From Thermococcus sp. MAR1 (lineage in GTDB: Archaea > Methanobacteriota_B > Thermococci > Thermococcales > Thermococcaceae): a stretch of 64,000 nt of DNA. Location of the stretch: positions 124,001-188,000 of the forward strand of contig NZ_SNUF01000001.1 of NCBI RefSeq assembly GCF_012027305.1. Reading direction: 5' to 3'. Under the pieces are notes generated by a model, which searched no databases, was not told the origin of the DNA, and saw nothing but the letters and a program-made list of their open reading frames with translations. A program made the translations under genes and the position numbers. The stretch's first letter is position 1, and the number at the start of each line of letters is the position of its first letter. Below, in pieces: positions 50,815 to 59,673 of the stretch.

Positions 50815-52293
50815 CTACCCCTCAAGGAAGGACTTTACCTCACCTGCATCGCCAAGGTCTATCGCCTTTACCCCCCATAGCCTCGCGGTAAAGCGGAGCT
50901 CCTCGGTGTAGTCGCCGGGGACCAGCGAGAGGTGGTTGGCCCCCATGGCGGAGATGAACGTTTCTTTGTCGAGCGGGTTCCTTATGGCCGTATGCGGCCA
51001 CTGCTTGCCCCATTTGAGCTTTGATTCCATTTCCCCCGTTATCTCAAGGCCCTCCGCGAGGAAGTAGAGGAGGTAGTACTCTCCCCCGCGACGTATGAGC
51101 CTCGCCACGGTGAACTCCGCCGGAGGGGTTCTGTAGGTTAGCGCCCCGCCGCTCGCCCCCTGGCACTGTCCCTGGACGGTTGTTGCCTTGAGGTTCTCCT
51201 CCGGGTTCTCGCTCAGCCTTGCGTAGTAGAGCGAAGCCGCGCCGCAGTTGGCTATCATGACGACCTCGTCGTCCACATACTTTATATCTCCGAAGAGCGG
51301 GGGCTTTCCGCTCAGATAGAAGAGGAGCGCCGAGCTTATCGTGCCCTTGACGTCGCCCTCGCACGTCGCCGGGACTACCTCCTTCTCGCCCTCTGCATCG
51401 AGGCTGAACGGAAAGAGTGCGGGAATCAGACAGGCCGTAACGCCGTAGACCTCGCTCAGCTCCGGCTGACACTTTACCGAGACGGCTGAGACGTTACTCT
51501 GCTCTTTCCAGCTCTCCTTTGCGGCGAGGTAGAGCGCTATCTGTCTCCTCAACACCTCAGGCGTCAGCATGAGGTCGTCGAACTTGACTTCCATTTTCTC
51601 GGTCAGCCAGTCGTAGAACTCCTCCACGCGGACCCTCAATCTTTCGTCCGAGAGCATCTCCTCTGCCTTCCTCACCAGGACGTACTGGTCAAGGGTTATG
51701 AAGTCGCCGACGATTCTCTTAAGCCTCGGCAGGTCGTCCATGAGGTGCTCCATTCCGAGGGTGTACGGGGCTCCCCAGAGGAGGAGGGACTTCTTGGACA
51801 GCTTTGAGACGGCTTCAACGGCCCTTGCCCAGGCCTTTACCTTTTCAACGTCTCCTTTGAGGCGGACGTGGTTGAGGGCGTACTCGTTCACAGCGCTCTC
51901 CCAGAGCGAGGCACCAACGGATGTGACGCATGTAGTCCCGGCCCACGCAGGATCATCGTCGGCGTAGAGCAGTATTGGCCTCTTGGTCTCCCTAACGAGT
52001 GCTGTAACGAGGTTGCTCTCCGTCCAGTGCCACAGGCCCGCTATGATTCCGGAGGCGGAGCTCCCCCCGACTATCTTGGCGGCCCTGAAGCTCTCATCCA
52101 TCGAATCTACCCCGAAGTTCTTACCGGCCTTTAAAGCCCCGTATTTTCCAAGCCTCTCGTTCACGTCGAGGACTTCAAAGCCTGCTCTCCTCAGCTCCCC
52201 AATGAGGGCGGAGTGCTTCTCCATCAACGCCCTCTCGCGCTCGATCGAGAGGGCCGTTGGCCGGGGGTCGGTGAAGGTGATAACGGCTATCAT
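50815..52293 (-). CDS. L-fucose/L-arabinose isomerase-like protein (COG2407)
   Basis: 492 aa. N-terminal Rossmann-like domains and a C-terminal domain fit the FucI/AraA superfamily of COG2407, with Q-C-Q-G-A-S-G-G-A-L-T-Y-R (about residue 384-396) near the end, and a run of residues around V-V-P-A-T-C-E-G-D-V (about 308-317) that supplies acidic metal ligands. Members interconvert aldoses and ketoses, but the substrate here is unknown. It is the first gene of the leftward GH operon; TATA at 52329-52335. Confidence 0.8.
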   Translation of the reverse strand: MIAVITFTDPRPTALSIERERALMEKHSALIGELRRAGFEVLDVNERLGKYGALKAGKNFGVDSMDESFRAAKIVGGSSASGIIAGLWHWTESNLVTALVRETKRPILLYADDDPAWAGTTCVTSVGASLWESAVNEYALNHVRLKGDVEKVKAWARAVEAVSKLSKKSLLLWGAPYTLGMEHLMDDLPRLKRIVGDFITLDQYVLVRKAEEMLSDERLRVRVEEFYDWLTEKMEVKFDDLMLTPEVLRRQIALYLAAKESWKEQSNVSAVSVKCQPELSEVYGVTACLIPALFPFSLDAEGEKEVVPATCEGDVKGTISSALLFYLSGKPPLFGDIKYVDDEVVMIANCGAASLYYARLSENPEENLKATTVQGQCQGASGGALTYRTPPAEFTVARLIRRGGEYYLLYFLAEGLEITGEMESKLKWGKQWPHTAIRNPLDKETFISAMGANHLSLVPGDYTEELRFTARLWGVKAIDLGDAGEVKSFLEG

Positions 52294-52328
52294 GGAACAA
52301 CACCTTGGTATCCCAATTGCAGGAAACG

Positions 52329-52366
52329 TATATAACGGTTGTCGGAGGAAACAACCAAAAGTTGTT
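52329..52366. promoter_or_regulatory. Divergent promoter with TrmB-type dyad 1
   Basis: TATATAA (52329-52335) reads as TATA in both directions. The 17-bp imperfect dyad AACAACCAAAAGTTGTT (52350-52366) lies 14 bp away. For the leftward isomerase/glycosidase operon it is upstream of TATA (activating position); for the rightward PfkB gene it covers the start-site region. Confidence 0.6.
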
Positions 52367-52382
52367 GCTTGTGGTGATGACG

Positions 52383-53333
52383 ATGATGGTCTCCATCGGC
52401 GAAGTCCTCATCGACTTCATAGCCCTGCAGGAGGGGAAGCTTAAGGATGTGAAGTCCTTCGAGAAGCACCCCGGCGGCGCTCCTGCGAACGTTGCCGTCG
52501 GCCTTTCCAGGCTCGGAGTTGAGAGCGCCCTGGTGAGCAAGGTCGGAGACGACCCTTTCGGGGACTTCCTGATCGAAAGGCTCACAGATGAAGGTGTTAA
52601 GACATTCATCCCGAGAGACCCTGAGAGGCACACCGGCGTCGTTTTCGTCCAGCTCATCGGTGCCAGGCCGGAGTTCATACTCTACGACGGCGTTGCCTAC
52701 TTCAACCTGAAGCCTGAGGACGTGGAGACTGCCCTTCTTGAGAGGGCGGAAGTTGTCCACTTCGGGAGCGTTCTCTTCGCCAGGGAGCCTTCGCGTTCGA
52801 CGCTCTTCGGGATTCTGGAGGGACTTAAGGGAAAGGTTCCGCTGAGCTACGACGTCAACATAAGGCTCGACCTCTGGCGCGGAAGGGAGGATGAGATGCT
52901 CCAAGATATTGAGAGGGCCCTGAAACTTGCCGATATAGTCAAGCTCGGTGATGGGGAGCTGGCGTACCTTAGAGACAACGGAATAAGCCCCGAAGACTTC
53001 GACCTCAAACTATTCGCGGTGACTCTGGGTGCAGAGGGAAGCGAGCTGAGGATCGGAGGCGCTGAGGTTCATATCCCTGCTTACAGTGTCGAACCGGTTG
53101 ACACCACCGGGGCTGGAGATGCCTTTATGGCCGCCCTCCTGGCTGGTCTCCACTACTCGAACCTGCTCGGTGAGAATTCCATAGATGAGGAGCACCTCAG
53201 AAAAATCGGCCGCTTCGCAAACCTCGTAGCCGCGCTCTCAACGACCCTACGGGGGGCCTGGAGCGTTCCAAAAATGGAGGAAATAGTCCTGATGAAAGAG
53301 GTGAGGGAGCTCTACCACCGCTCCAGCAGGTAG
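52383..53333 (+). CDS. PfkB family carbohydrate kinase
   Basis: 316 aa ribokinase-fold sugar kinase with P-G-G-A-P-A-N-V-A-V-G-L (about residues 32-43) and the catalytic D-T-T-G-A-G-D-A-F-M (about 238-247). Fructokinase-like members share the G-G-A-P-x-N motif. ATG 52383 has GGTGA five nt upstream; ATG 52386 or 52377 are alternatives. The 3' end overlaps the convergent glycosyltransferase gene by 22 nt. It probably phosphorylates the ketose made by the neighbouring isomerase-like enzyme. Confidence 0.88.
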   Translation: MMVSIGEVLIDFIALQEGKLKDVKSFEKHPGGAPANVAVGLSRLGVESALVSKVGDDPFGDFLIERLTDEGVKTFIPRDPERHTGVVFVQLIGARPEFILYDGVAYFNLKPEDVETALLERAEVVHFGSVLFAREPSRSTLFGILEGLKGKVPLSYDVNIRLDLWRGREDEMLQDIERALKLADIVKLGDGELAYLRDNGISPEDFDLKLFAVTLGAEGSELRIGGAEVHIPAYSVEPVDTTGAGDAFMAALLAGLHYSNLLGENSIDEEHLRKIGRFANLVAALSTTLRGAWSVPKMEEIVLMKEVRELYHRSSR

Positions 53334-54454
53334 TCCTTTTCCTCAAGGAATACCTTCGCCCTCTCCTCTATCAGTTTTTCAGCCTCAAGGGTGCTCATGT
53401 CCATCGTTCTTTTGACGAAGTCCGCCGTCTTCGCGAAGTACAGCGGCACGAGGGGTTCCGCCTCGGTTAGAATTCCGTTCCTGTACGCCACGGCTCCGTC
53501 GTAGAGGACGTGGCTCCAGAGCCTGTCGTCGAACTCAAAGGTCTTGAGTGCACTCACCACCCCCTTGAGCGTCTCTTCACTAAGCGCCCTCCTCAGCACA
53601 GGTTCGTGCTGGGCGAATAGCTCCTTCGCCCTTATCTCCAGGAGCTCCAGGGTCACCTTTACCGGCTCGGGTTCACCTTCCTCAAGCTCCCCGAATACCG
53701 GGACGGGCTCTATCGTTCTCACGTGCTTCCAGATGTCCTCGTACTTCTTCATCAGCATGAACAGCGTTCCGACGACCTGGTTGAACATGGGGCCGAGGGA
53801 AGCGGCAGGATCCTTGGGGTCGTGTATCTTCATCCCCAACGCCGCCTGGGTGATTTTGAAGCCCCTAGCTATGGCAGTCGTCGTCAGGAAAATATCCACG
53901 CCGAAGCGCGCCACGTGTGTCTTCCAGACCTCCTCGTCTTCGAGGTAGGCCTCCATGAGCCTTCTGCTTATTCCGAAGTCCCCCCCTATCGGCTGTCTGA
54001 CGTTCTTTCCGTAGAGAGAGGCCGTCATCGGGTAGGCTATGTTGTTGGTTATCGTGCCGTCCCACTTGTGCCTTATGTAGAGCGGCGCCACGAAATCGTA
54101 GCCCTCCTCGATGGGCCTGGCAAAGCGGTATATCCACTCGGGGGTTATGCTCCTTAAATCACTGTCGACGAAGACTATGGCATCGGCGTCTCTCCCGAGG
54201 GCGAACTCCATGAGCTCCTTCATGGCACTGCCCTTTCCCGGGATGGGCCATCTGTAAACGAAGCTGTGAACTTTGACACCATCCGGAACCTCTGTTCCCA
54301 AAACGGCGTCCCTCGTCCCATCGGTGCTTCCCCCGTCGGCGTTGACGACTATTCCTCCACCGAAATACTTCTTCAGCCCCTCAGCGGCCTGCTTCACGAC
54401 AAAAGAGATTGTTTCCGCGTTGTTGTAACTGGGAATTCCAACGATGACCTTCAT
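53312..54454 (-). CDS. GT-A glycosyltransferase, glycosylglycerate-synthase type (GT78/GT81-like)
   Basis: 380 aa, cytoplasmic. The GT-A fold is visible as V-G-I-P-S-Y-N-N (7-14), G-K-G-S-A-M-K-E (about 73-80) and the metal-binding F-V-D-S-D-L-R-S (DxD, about 95). Then come Q-P-I-G-G-D-F-G-I-S-R-R and F-G-V-D-I-F-L-T, motifs shared in order with mannosylglycerate synthase of Rhodothermus (GT78) and glucosyl-3-phosphoglycerate synthases (GT81). ATG 54454 follows GGGGTGG; an in-frame GTG 54463 lies in that SD. It is divergent from two dehydrogenases. Acceptor and donor are inferred only. Confidence 0.82.
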   Translation of the reverse strand: MKVIVGIPSYNNAETISFVVKQAAEGLKKYFGGGIVVNADGGSTDGTRDAVLGTEVPDGVKVHSFVYRWPIPGKGSAMKELMEFALGRDADAIVFVDSDLRSITPEWIYRFARPIEEGYDFVAPLYIRHKWDGTITNNIAYPMTASLYGKNVRQPIGGDFGISRRLMEAYLEDEEVWKTHVARFGVDIFLTTTAIARGFKITQAALGMKIHDPKDPAASLGPMFNQVVGTLFMLMKKYEDIWKHVRTIEPVPVFGELEEGEPEPVKVTLELLEIRAKELFAQHEPVLRRALSEETLKGVVSALKTFEFDDRLWSHVLYDGAVAYRNGILTEAEPLVPLYFAKTADFVKRTMDMSTLEAEKLIEERAKVFLEEKDYLLERW

Positions 54455-54476
54455 CTTTTCCACCCCATAAATTTAC

Positions 54477-54514
54477 AACCATTTAAAGTGGTTTATTTTG
54501 AAAAGGATTATATA
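54477..54514. promoter_or_regulatory. Divergent promoter with TrmB-type dyad 2
   Basis: AACCATTTAAAGTGGTT (54477-54493) is a 17-bp dyad with one mismatch, 14 bp before TTATATA (54508-54514). It is upstream of TATA for the rightward dehydrogenases and covers the start-site region for the leftward glycosyltransferase if the same symmetric TATA is used. Confidence 0.65.
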
Positions 54515-54541
54515 CCTTTCGACCGTATCTGGAAGCAGGCG

Positions 54542-55555
54542 ATGTCCATGGAGCTGAAGGTCGGAGTGATCGGCTGCGGAAACATCTTCAACCTCGCCCA
54601 CAAAAAGGCGCTGAGGGGAATAGAGGGGATTAAGGTCGTTGCCTGCATGGACATAGACGCTGCCAGGGCGAAGGAAGGTGCTAAGGAGCTCGGGGCGAAG
54701 GCGTTCACGGGGCTCGATGAGTTCCTTGACCTAGACCTCGACGTCGTGGAGATACTGACGCCGACGTACACCCATGCCGAGCTGGCCATTGCGGCCCTTA
54801 AGGCTGGAAAGCACGTGGTAGTGGAGAAGCCGATAGCCCTCACCGTTGAAGAGGGCGAGAGGATGATAAAAACCGCCGAAAAGAAAGACCTGCATCTCTT
54901 CGTTGGCCACGTGAGGCGGTTTGACAAGAGATGGATTCAGATGAAGGAGGTCATAAAGAAGCGCAACATCCTTCCCATGCACATCAGGAAGGCCGAAGTC
55001 CAGAACCTCCCCTTCCCGAAGGACTACTGGTACTGGGACGAAAAGAGAAGTGGCGGCGTCGCCGTTGACCTCGGAGTGCACGTCACGGACTTCCTGCGCT
55101 GGTTCTTTGAGAGCGAACCTGTAAGCGTCTACGCCGTTGGAAAGGCGATAAAGGAAGAGGCTAGAGCCAATGGGACGTTCGACCACTTCATGATGATGAT
55201 AAAGTTTGAGGGAGAAAAGACGGGCATAGCCGAGGTCAGCTGGGCGTATCCCTATCCCTCGCGCTACGGCGTATTCTACCACCACGTCGACATCATAGGC
55301 AAGAACGGCAGGATACGCTATACCCCTCTGGATACCCCGGTCGTCGGCGTTGCCAAGGCCAACTTCGAGATGCCCCGCTTCTCACCGCTCCTTTCAACGT
55401 TTCCAGACGCCTTCGAGAGGGAACTGAGGCACTTCTTCAACTGCATCAGGGGCAGGGAGGAACCAGTGGTTACAGCGGAGGACGCCCTTATTGCGCTGAA
55501 GATTGCAGAAAAGGCCAAGGAAAGCGCCCGGAAGGGGGAGGTGGTTGAGATATGA
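54542..55555 (+). CDS. Gfo/Idh/MocA family oxidoreductase 1
   Basis: About 337 aa NAD(P)-dependent sugar or inositol dehydrogenase type. The Rossmann motif is V-G-V-I-G-C-G-N-I (6-14), the conserved E-K-P-I-A-L lies near residue 97-102, and the C-terminal half is a beta-sheet substrate domain. ATG 54542 lies about 28 nt after the TATA box, so the mRNA may be leaderless; ATG 54548 is possible. It overlaps the second dehydrogenase by 4 nt. Substrate unknown. Confidence 0.88.
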   Translation: MSMELKVGVIGCGNIFNLAHKKALRGIEGIKVVACMDIDAARAKEGAKELGAKAFTGLDEFLDLDLDVVEILTPTYTHAELAIAALKAGKHVVVEKPIALTVEEGERMIKTAEKKDLHLFVGHVRRFDKRWIQMKEVIKKRNILPMHIRKAEVQNLPFPKDYWYWDEKRSGGVAVDLGVHVTDFLRWFFESEPVSVYAVGKAIKEEARANGTFDHFMMMIKFEGEKTGIAEVSWAYPYPSRYGVFYHHVDIIGKNGRIRYTPLDTPVVGVAKANFEMPRFSPLLSTFPDAFERELRHFFNCIRGREEPVVTAEDALIALKIAEKAKESARKGEVVEI

Positions 55556-56565
55556 GGAAGCTCAACTTTGGAATAATCAGCTACGCCCACCCGCATGCCC
55601 TCCGTTTTGCCTCGGTAATTGCTAGGGGCAAGAGGACAAAGCTCGTCGCCATATCCGGGGACGGCTCGAACTCTGACGTGGCCAGGGCCGAGGCGAGGAA
55701 GTATGGGGCGAAGTTCTACAAGGGCTACGAAGCCCTCTTGAGGGACGAAAACGTGGAGGCCGTTTACATTGCCATAGAGACTTACCGGCACAGGGAAGTA
55801 GCCGTGAGGGCCGCGGAGGAGGGCAAGCACATACTCCTTGAGAAGCCTATTGCCTTGAACCTCAAGGACGCTGATGAGGTCATTAAGGCCGCTAAAAAGG
55901 CCGGTGTTAAGCTCATGCTGCCCTTCAACCCCAGGTTCACGGAGCCCCTCGTGAAGGCCAAAGAGATGATCGATGCCGGCGAGATAGGTGCTCTGGAGTA
56001 CATACAAACGATCTCTGAAAACGTTAAGCCTCCGATATTCCTCCAGGGGCTGGATATGGGATGGTTCTTGGACGTCAAAAAGTCTGGAGGCGGTGGCTTC
56101 ATGGACACTGCGCCTCACGGCGTTGACTCCCTACTCTGGCTAACTGGGGATGTGCCAAAAAAGGTCTATGCGGATATTGGGAGCAAAATATACGGCTTCC
56201 CTGTGGATGACATCGGAACGGCGGTTCTTGAGTTCAAGAAAGGTGTTCTGGCAGTTCTCACAGCCGGATGGGGCAATCCCAAGGGCTATTCCTACGGTAT
56301 CGAGATAAAGTACTACCTCGTTGGCAGGGAGGGGTTCCTCGACGTTAGAACCGCTTATCCCGACTTCACTGTCTATCAGGACAGGGCCGAGAAGATATAC
56401 TGGGACAGACCGGACGTGAGGGGAATAGTGAGTTCCTTCACGAGGGCCGTCTTGAAGGATGGTGATGTTCCCATAACGGGTGAAGACGCCAAGAAGAACC
56501 TTGCGATAATCCTTGCCGCATACGAATCTTCCAGAACAGGGAAAACCGTGAAGCCAAGACTTTAA
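55552..56565 (+). CDS. Gfo/Idh/MocA family oxidoreductase 2
   Basis: 337 aa. It has the same fold as its neighbour but begins N-F-G-I-I-S-Y-A-H-P-H-A, lacking the classical G-x-G-x-x-G and having Ala-His-Pro-His instead, a variation seen in some divergent members. E-K-P-I-A-L-N-L and F-N-P-R-F follow. It starts in an ATGA overlap with oxidoreductase 1. The pair suggests two redox steps or an epimerisation/oxidation sequence on one sugar acid or polyol. Confidence 0.85.
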   Translation: MRKLNFGIISYAHPHALRFASVIARGKRTKLVAISGDGSNSDVARAEARKYGAKFYKGYEALLRDENVEAVYIAIETYRHREVAVRAAEEGKHILLEKPIALNLKDADEVIKAAKKAGVKLMLPFNPRFTEPLVKAKEMIDAGEIGALEYIQTISENVKPPIFLQGLDMGWFLDVKKSGGGGFMDTAPHGVDSLLWLTGDVPKKVYADIGSKIYGFPVDDIGTAVLEFKKGVLAVLTAGWGNPKGYSYGIEIKYYLVGREGFLDVRTAYPDFTVYQDRAEKIYWDRPDVRGIVSSFTRAVLKDGDVPITGEDAKKNLAIILAAYESSRTGKTVKPRL

Positions 56566-56592
56566 TTCCAAACTTTTACTTTTTTGTAATAC

Positions 56593-56629
56593 AACCACTT
56601 TAAGTGGTTCTAAACATAAGCCTTATATA
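56593..56629 (+). promoter_or_regulatory. Promoter with TrmB-type dyad 3 (perfect)
   Basis: AACCACTT-T-AAGTGGTT (56593-56609) is a perfect 17-bp palindrome ending 13 bp before TTATATA (56623-56629), the TATA box of the ABC importer. The binding-protein ATG is at 56684. Confidence 0.7.
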
Positions 56630-56683
56630 GTTTGCTCACTTAGGTTCGTTGAAGTACCTTATTGAGGGATAGGGTGATGCCCC

Positions 56684-57973
56684 ATGATTAGGAGGTTGTT
56701 TGGTGTTCTGTTGGCGGCGGTTGTGTTGTTCGCCGTAGTGTCCAGTGGCTGTATCTCCCCAGGAGGTGGGGAGAAGGTAACAGTGACGTTTCTGTCAACC
56801 CAGCTGAATCCGCCCGAAGAGAGGGCCTTTGTCCAGGATGAGTTGCTGAAGGGCTTTACGGACGAAACGGGGATCGAGGTAAACTTCGTACCAATCTCAT
56901 ACACGGACATGGTTACGAGACTTGAGGGCGAGATGCAGACCGGCAAGGTTACCATAGACCTCATCGGTGACCTCCACGGTGGTATGGATTACATGGCATC
57001 GAAGGGATGGCTTGAAGACCTTGGAGGAATGCCCAAGCTTGAGGGGAGAACCTTCATCAATACCTTTGAGAGGTACGCCCACATACGCGGCCAGAAGGTG
57101 TATATCCCCTGGATGAGCGCCACCTACGTCATGGTTGTCAACAAGGAAGCCTTCAAGTACCTTCCCGAGGGACTGACCGAAGAAGATGTGATGAAGGGAA
57201 CCGACAAGTGGACTTACGATGCCCTCCTCCAGTGGGCCAAGAACCTCAAAGAGGCCAAGGGACAGCCAGAACTCGGCTTCCCTGCCGGACCGAAGGGCCT
57301 CTTCGTCAGGTTCCTCCATGGCTACATCTATCCAAGCTACACCGGCTATCAGGCCAAGGAATTCGACAGCCCCGAGGCCGTTGAGATGTGGAACTACCTC
57401 AAGGAGCTCTGGCCCTACGTGCATCCGTCCAGCACCACGTGGGACGCCATGGCCGACCCGCTCCTCAAGGGGGAGGTTCTTATAGCATGGGACCACACGG
57501 CTAGGATTAAGAACGCCATAGAGACCAAGCCTGACCAGTTCGTCGTCGTTCCAGTTCCGAGGGGGCCGAAGGGCAGGGGATTCATAGTCGTCCTTGCCGG
57601 GCTCGCCATACCGAAGGGAGCACCCCACAAGGATCAGGCCTGGAAGCTCATAGACTACCTAACCAAGCCTGAGACCCAGGTCAAGGTTCTGGAGAAGGTT
57701 GGGTTCTTCCCAACCGTTGAAGAAGCCAGCGGAAAGCTGCCGGAGGGACCGCTTAAGATACTCGCCAAGGGTGTTCAGGCCCAGGCCAGCACGCAGGATG
57801 CCCTGGTTGTCATGATACCAAACCTGGGAGACAAGGGAGGTCAGTTCAAGGAGTACTACAAGCAGGCCTTCGAGAGGATAGTCCTAAACAACGAGGACCC
57901 CGCGACCGTAACCAAGGAGATAAAGCCTGATCTCATAAAACTCTTCGAGGAAGTTGGAGTGCCGGTGCCGTGA
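56684..57973 (+). CDS. Sugar-type (CUT1) ABC transporter solute-binding lipoprotein 2
   Basis: 429 aa, usual CUT1 binding-protein size. The signal peptide ends in V-S-S-G-C (lipobox). The mature part shows type 1 binding-protein features (T-G-K-V-T-I-D-L-I-G-D, V-P-V-P-R-G-P-K). SD AGGGTGATGCCCC precedes the ATG. It opens a seven-gene run (binding protein, two permeases, ATPase, TrmB regulator, glycerate kinase and possibly more). Confidence 0.93.
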   Translation: MIRRLFGVLLAAVVLFAVVSSGCISPGGGEKVTVTFLSTQLNPPEERAFVQDELLKGFTDETGIEVNFVPISYTDMVTRLEGEMQTGKVTIDLIGDLHGGMDYMASKGWLEDLGGMPKLEGRTFINTFERYAHIRGQKVYIPWMSATYVMVVNKEAFKYLPEGLTEEDVMKGTDKWTYDALLQWAKNLKEAKGQPELGFPAGPKGLFVRFLHGYIYPSYTGYQAKEFDSPEAVEMWNYLKELWPYVHPSSTTWDAMADPLLKGEVLIAWDHTARIKNAIETKPDQFVVVPVPRGPKGRGFIVVLAGLAIPKGAPHKDQAWKLIDYLTKPETQVKVLEKVGFFPTVEEASGKLPEGPLKILAKGVQAQASTQDALVVMIPNLGDKGGQFKEYYKQAFERIVLNNEDPATVTKEIKPDLIKLFEEVGVPVP

Positions 57974-57982
57974 GGGATAGCC

Positions 57983-58834
57983 ATGGAACGGCGCTCTCTC
58001 GTCCCCTATCTTTTAATTTTACCCGCTTTCCTTTACCTGCTGTTTTTCGTTGGCTATCCCCTTGTTCAGGCCCTGTACCTAGCTTTTACTCAGAACGGTG
58101 CTTTCTCGCTGGAGGTTTGGAGGAGAACATTTAGCGATTACTATTTCTGGAGCGCGTTTAAATACACCATCCTTCTCGCTGGTGTCATAGTCCCCACTCA
58201 GGTCGCCCTCGCAGTTGTTCTTGCCCTTCTTATGAACCGGGTCTTCAAGGGCAAGGACGCCGCCCTCTACGCCCTGATAATTCCCCTCACCATAAGCGAC
58301 GTGGCGGCCGGCTTGATATGGTACTCAATGCTCTCCCCATACGGTTTCATAAACAAACTTCTGATGAATCTTGGAGTTATCAGCCAGCCCCTGTACTTCT
58401 TCGGCTACGAGTACCGTATGAGGGAGTTCTTCGCAATAGTTATAGCCGAGCTGTGGCGCTCCACGGCGATAGTCTTTGTGATAATCCTCGCCGGCCTTCA
58501 GATGATAAGCAAGGAGTACATAGAGGCCGCCGAAGTCTTTGGGGCCAACTACTGGACAAGGCTCAGGCGCATTGTTCTGCCGCTCCTAAAACCCAGCATC
58601 CAGAGCGCCCTCATAATAAGGACTCTCTTTGCGATGCAGATCTTCGGTATCGTCTGGATACTGGCTGGTAGGGATATCCCGGTTCTCGCAGGGGAAGGCT
58701 ACTATCAGCTTACGGAGATAAAAGATGCAGGCGTTGCTTCGGTTTACGCCCTTGTAATAGCGGCCCTCTCCATACTTCTCGGGGCACTCTACATCAAGTT
58801 CCTCCGCGCTGAGTACCTGGAGGTGGGAGAATGA
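57983..58834 (+). CDS. Sugar-type ABC transporter permease (MalF-like) 2
   Basis: 283 aa, about six helices. The EAA loop E-Y-I-E-A-A-E-V-F-G-A-N-Y-W (about 180-193) is followed by I-V-L-P-L-L-K-P-S. It starts nine nt after the binding protein gene and overlaps the second permease by 4 nt (ATGA). Confidence 0.93.
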   Translation: MERRSLVPYLLILPAFLYLLFFVGYPLVQALYLAFTQNGAFSLEVWRRTFSDYYFWSAFKYTILLAGVIVPTQVALAVVLALLMNRVFKGKDAALYALIIPLTISDVAAGLIWYSMLSPYGFINKLLMNLGVISQPLYFFGYEYRMREFFAIVIAELWRSTAIVFVIILAGLQMISKEYIEAAEVFGANYWTRLRRIVLPLLKPSIQSALIIRTLFAMQIFGIVWILAGRDIPVLAGEGYYQLTEIKDAGVASVYALVIAALSILLGALYIKFLRAEYLEVGE

Positions 58835-59664
58835 ACGATGAAACCAAGTACGCCCTCAAAAAGGTGGGGTTCTACACCGCCGTTTTCACGGCCGCCGTCT
58901 GGATAGTGATCCCGATCATCATCTCCTTCCTCTACGCCTTCACCACCAAGACCGACTACTATGACCCGACCAAGATAGTTCCGACGAGCTTCACGAGCGA
59001 GTACGTTCGCACGATACTCTTCACCCTCGGAGCGTGGGACGGGATAAAGAACAGCGTCATAGTGGCGGTGCTCACCATAATCATAAGCTTTATCCTAGGG
59101 GTTCCGGCGGGGTACTCGATAGCCAAATACATGTTCCCTGGCAAGGACCACATAAAACTCTCCATAGTGGCCCTCAGGATGTTCCCGATTCCGGTCATGG
59201 CTATACCGCTCCTGGTTCTCTACATAGACCTCCACCTCGCCGACACGCTCCTCGGCGTGGCCCTTGCACACACGGCAATGGCGCTTCCCTTCGTCGTCCT
59301 CATAACGTCGAGCATCTTCGCCGGGGTATCCAAGGAGTACGAGGAGGCCGCGATGGTTTTTGGCCTTACCAGGTTCGGCTCTTTCAGGAAGATAACCCTC
59401 CCCCTGGCCCTTCCTGGATTGGCGGCGGCTGCCATGTTCACCTTCGTCATGAGCTGGAACGAGGTCTTCGTAGCCTCGATCCTAACCTTGAACAACAGAA
59501 CTCTACCGGCTCAGATACTCTCGATAATGGCCGGCTCCAGTGGCGGTGCCGCGCCGGACTACTATAAGTTCGCGGCGGCCTTCATAATGACCCTCCCTGC
59601 GATGCTGTTCATACTCTTCGCCCGGAGGTATCTGGTCACGATGTGGGGTATAACGCTCAAGTGA
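58831..59664 (+). CDS. Sugar-type ABC transporter permease (MalG-like) 2
   Basis: 277 aa, six helices, EAA loop E-Y-E-E-A-A-M-V-F-G-L-T-R-F near residue 170 followed by I-T-L-P-L-A-L-P-G. The ATG overlaps the previous TGA. The ATPase gene follows after nine nt. Confidence 0.93.
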   Translation: MNDETKYALKKVGFYTAVFTAAVWIVIPIIISFLYAFTTKTDYYDPTKIVPTSFTSEYVRTILFTLGAWDGIKNSVIVAVLTIIISFILGVPAGYSIAKYMFPGKDHIKLSIVALRMFPIPVMAIPLLVLYIDLHLADTLLGVALAHTAMALPFVVLITSSIFAGVSKEYEEAAMVFGLTRFGSFRKITLPLALPGLAAAAMFTFVMSWNEVFVASILTLNNRTLPAQILSIMAGSSGGAAPDYYKFAAAFIMTLPAMLFILFARRYLVTMWGITLK

Positions 59665-59673
59665 GGTGTTACC

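Noticed and set aside
53312-54454. Glycosyltransferase as mannosyl-3-phosphoglycerate synthase
   Set aside because: The motif order fits GT78/GT81 better than GT55, and no mannosyl-3-phosphoglycerate phosphatase gene is adjacent.
54266-54541. N-terminal extension of the first Gfo/Idh/MocA gene by 92 codons
   Set aside because: It lies antisense to the glycosyltransferase and crosses the divergent promoter; the Rossmann motif begins just after ATG 54542.
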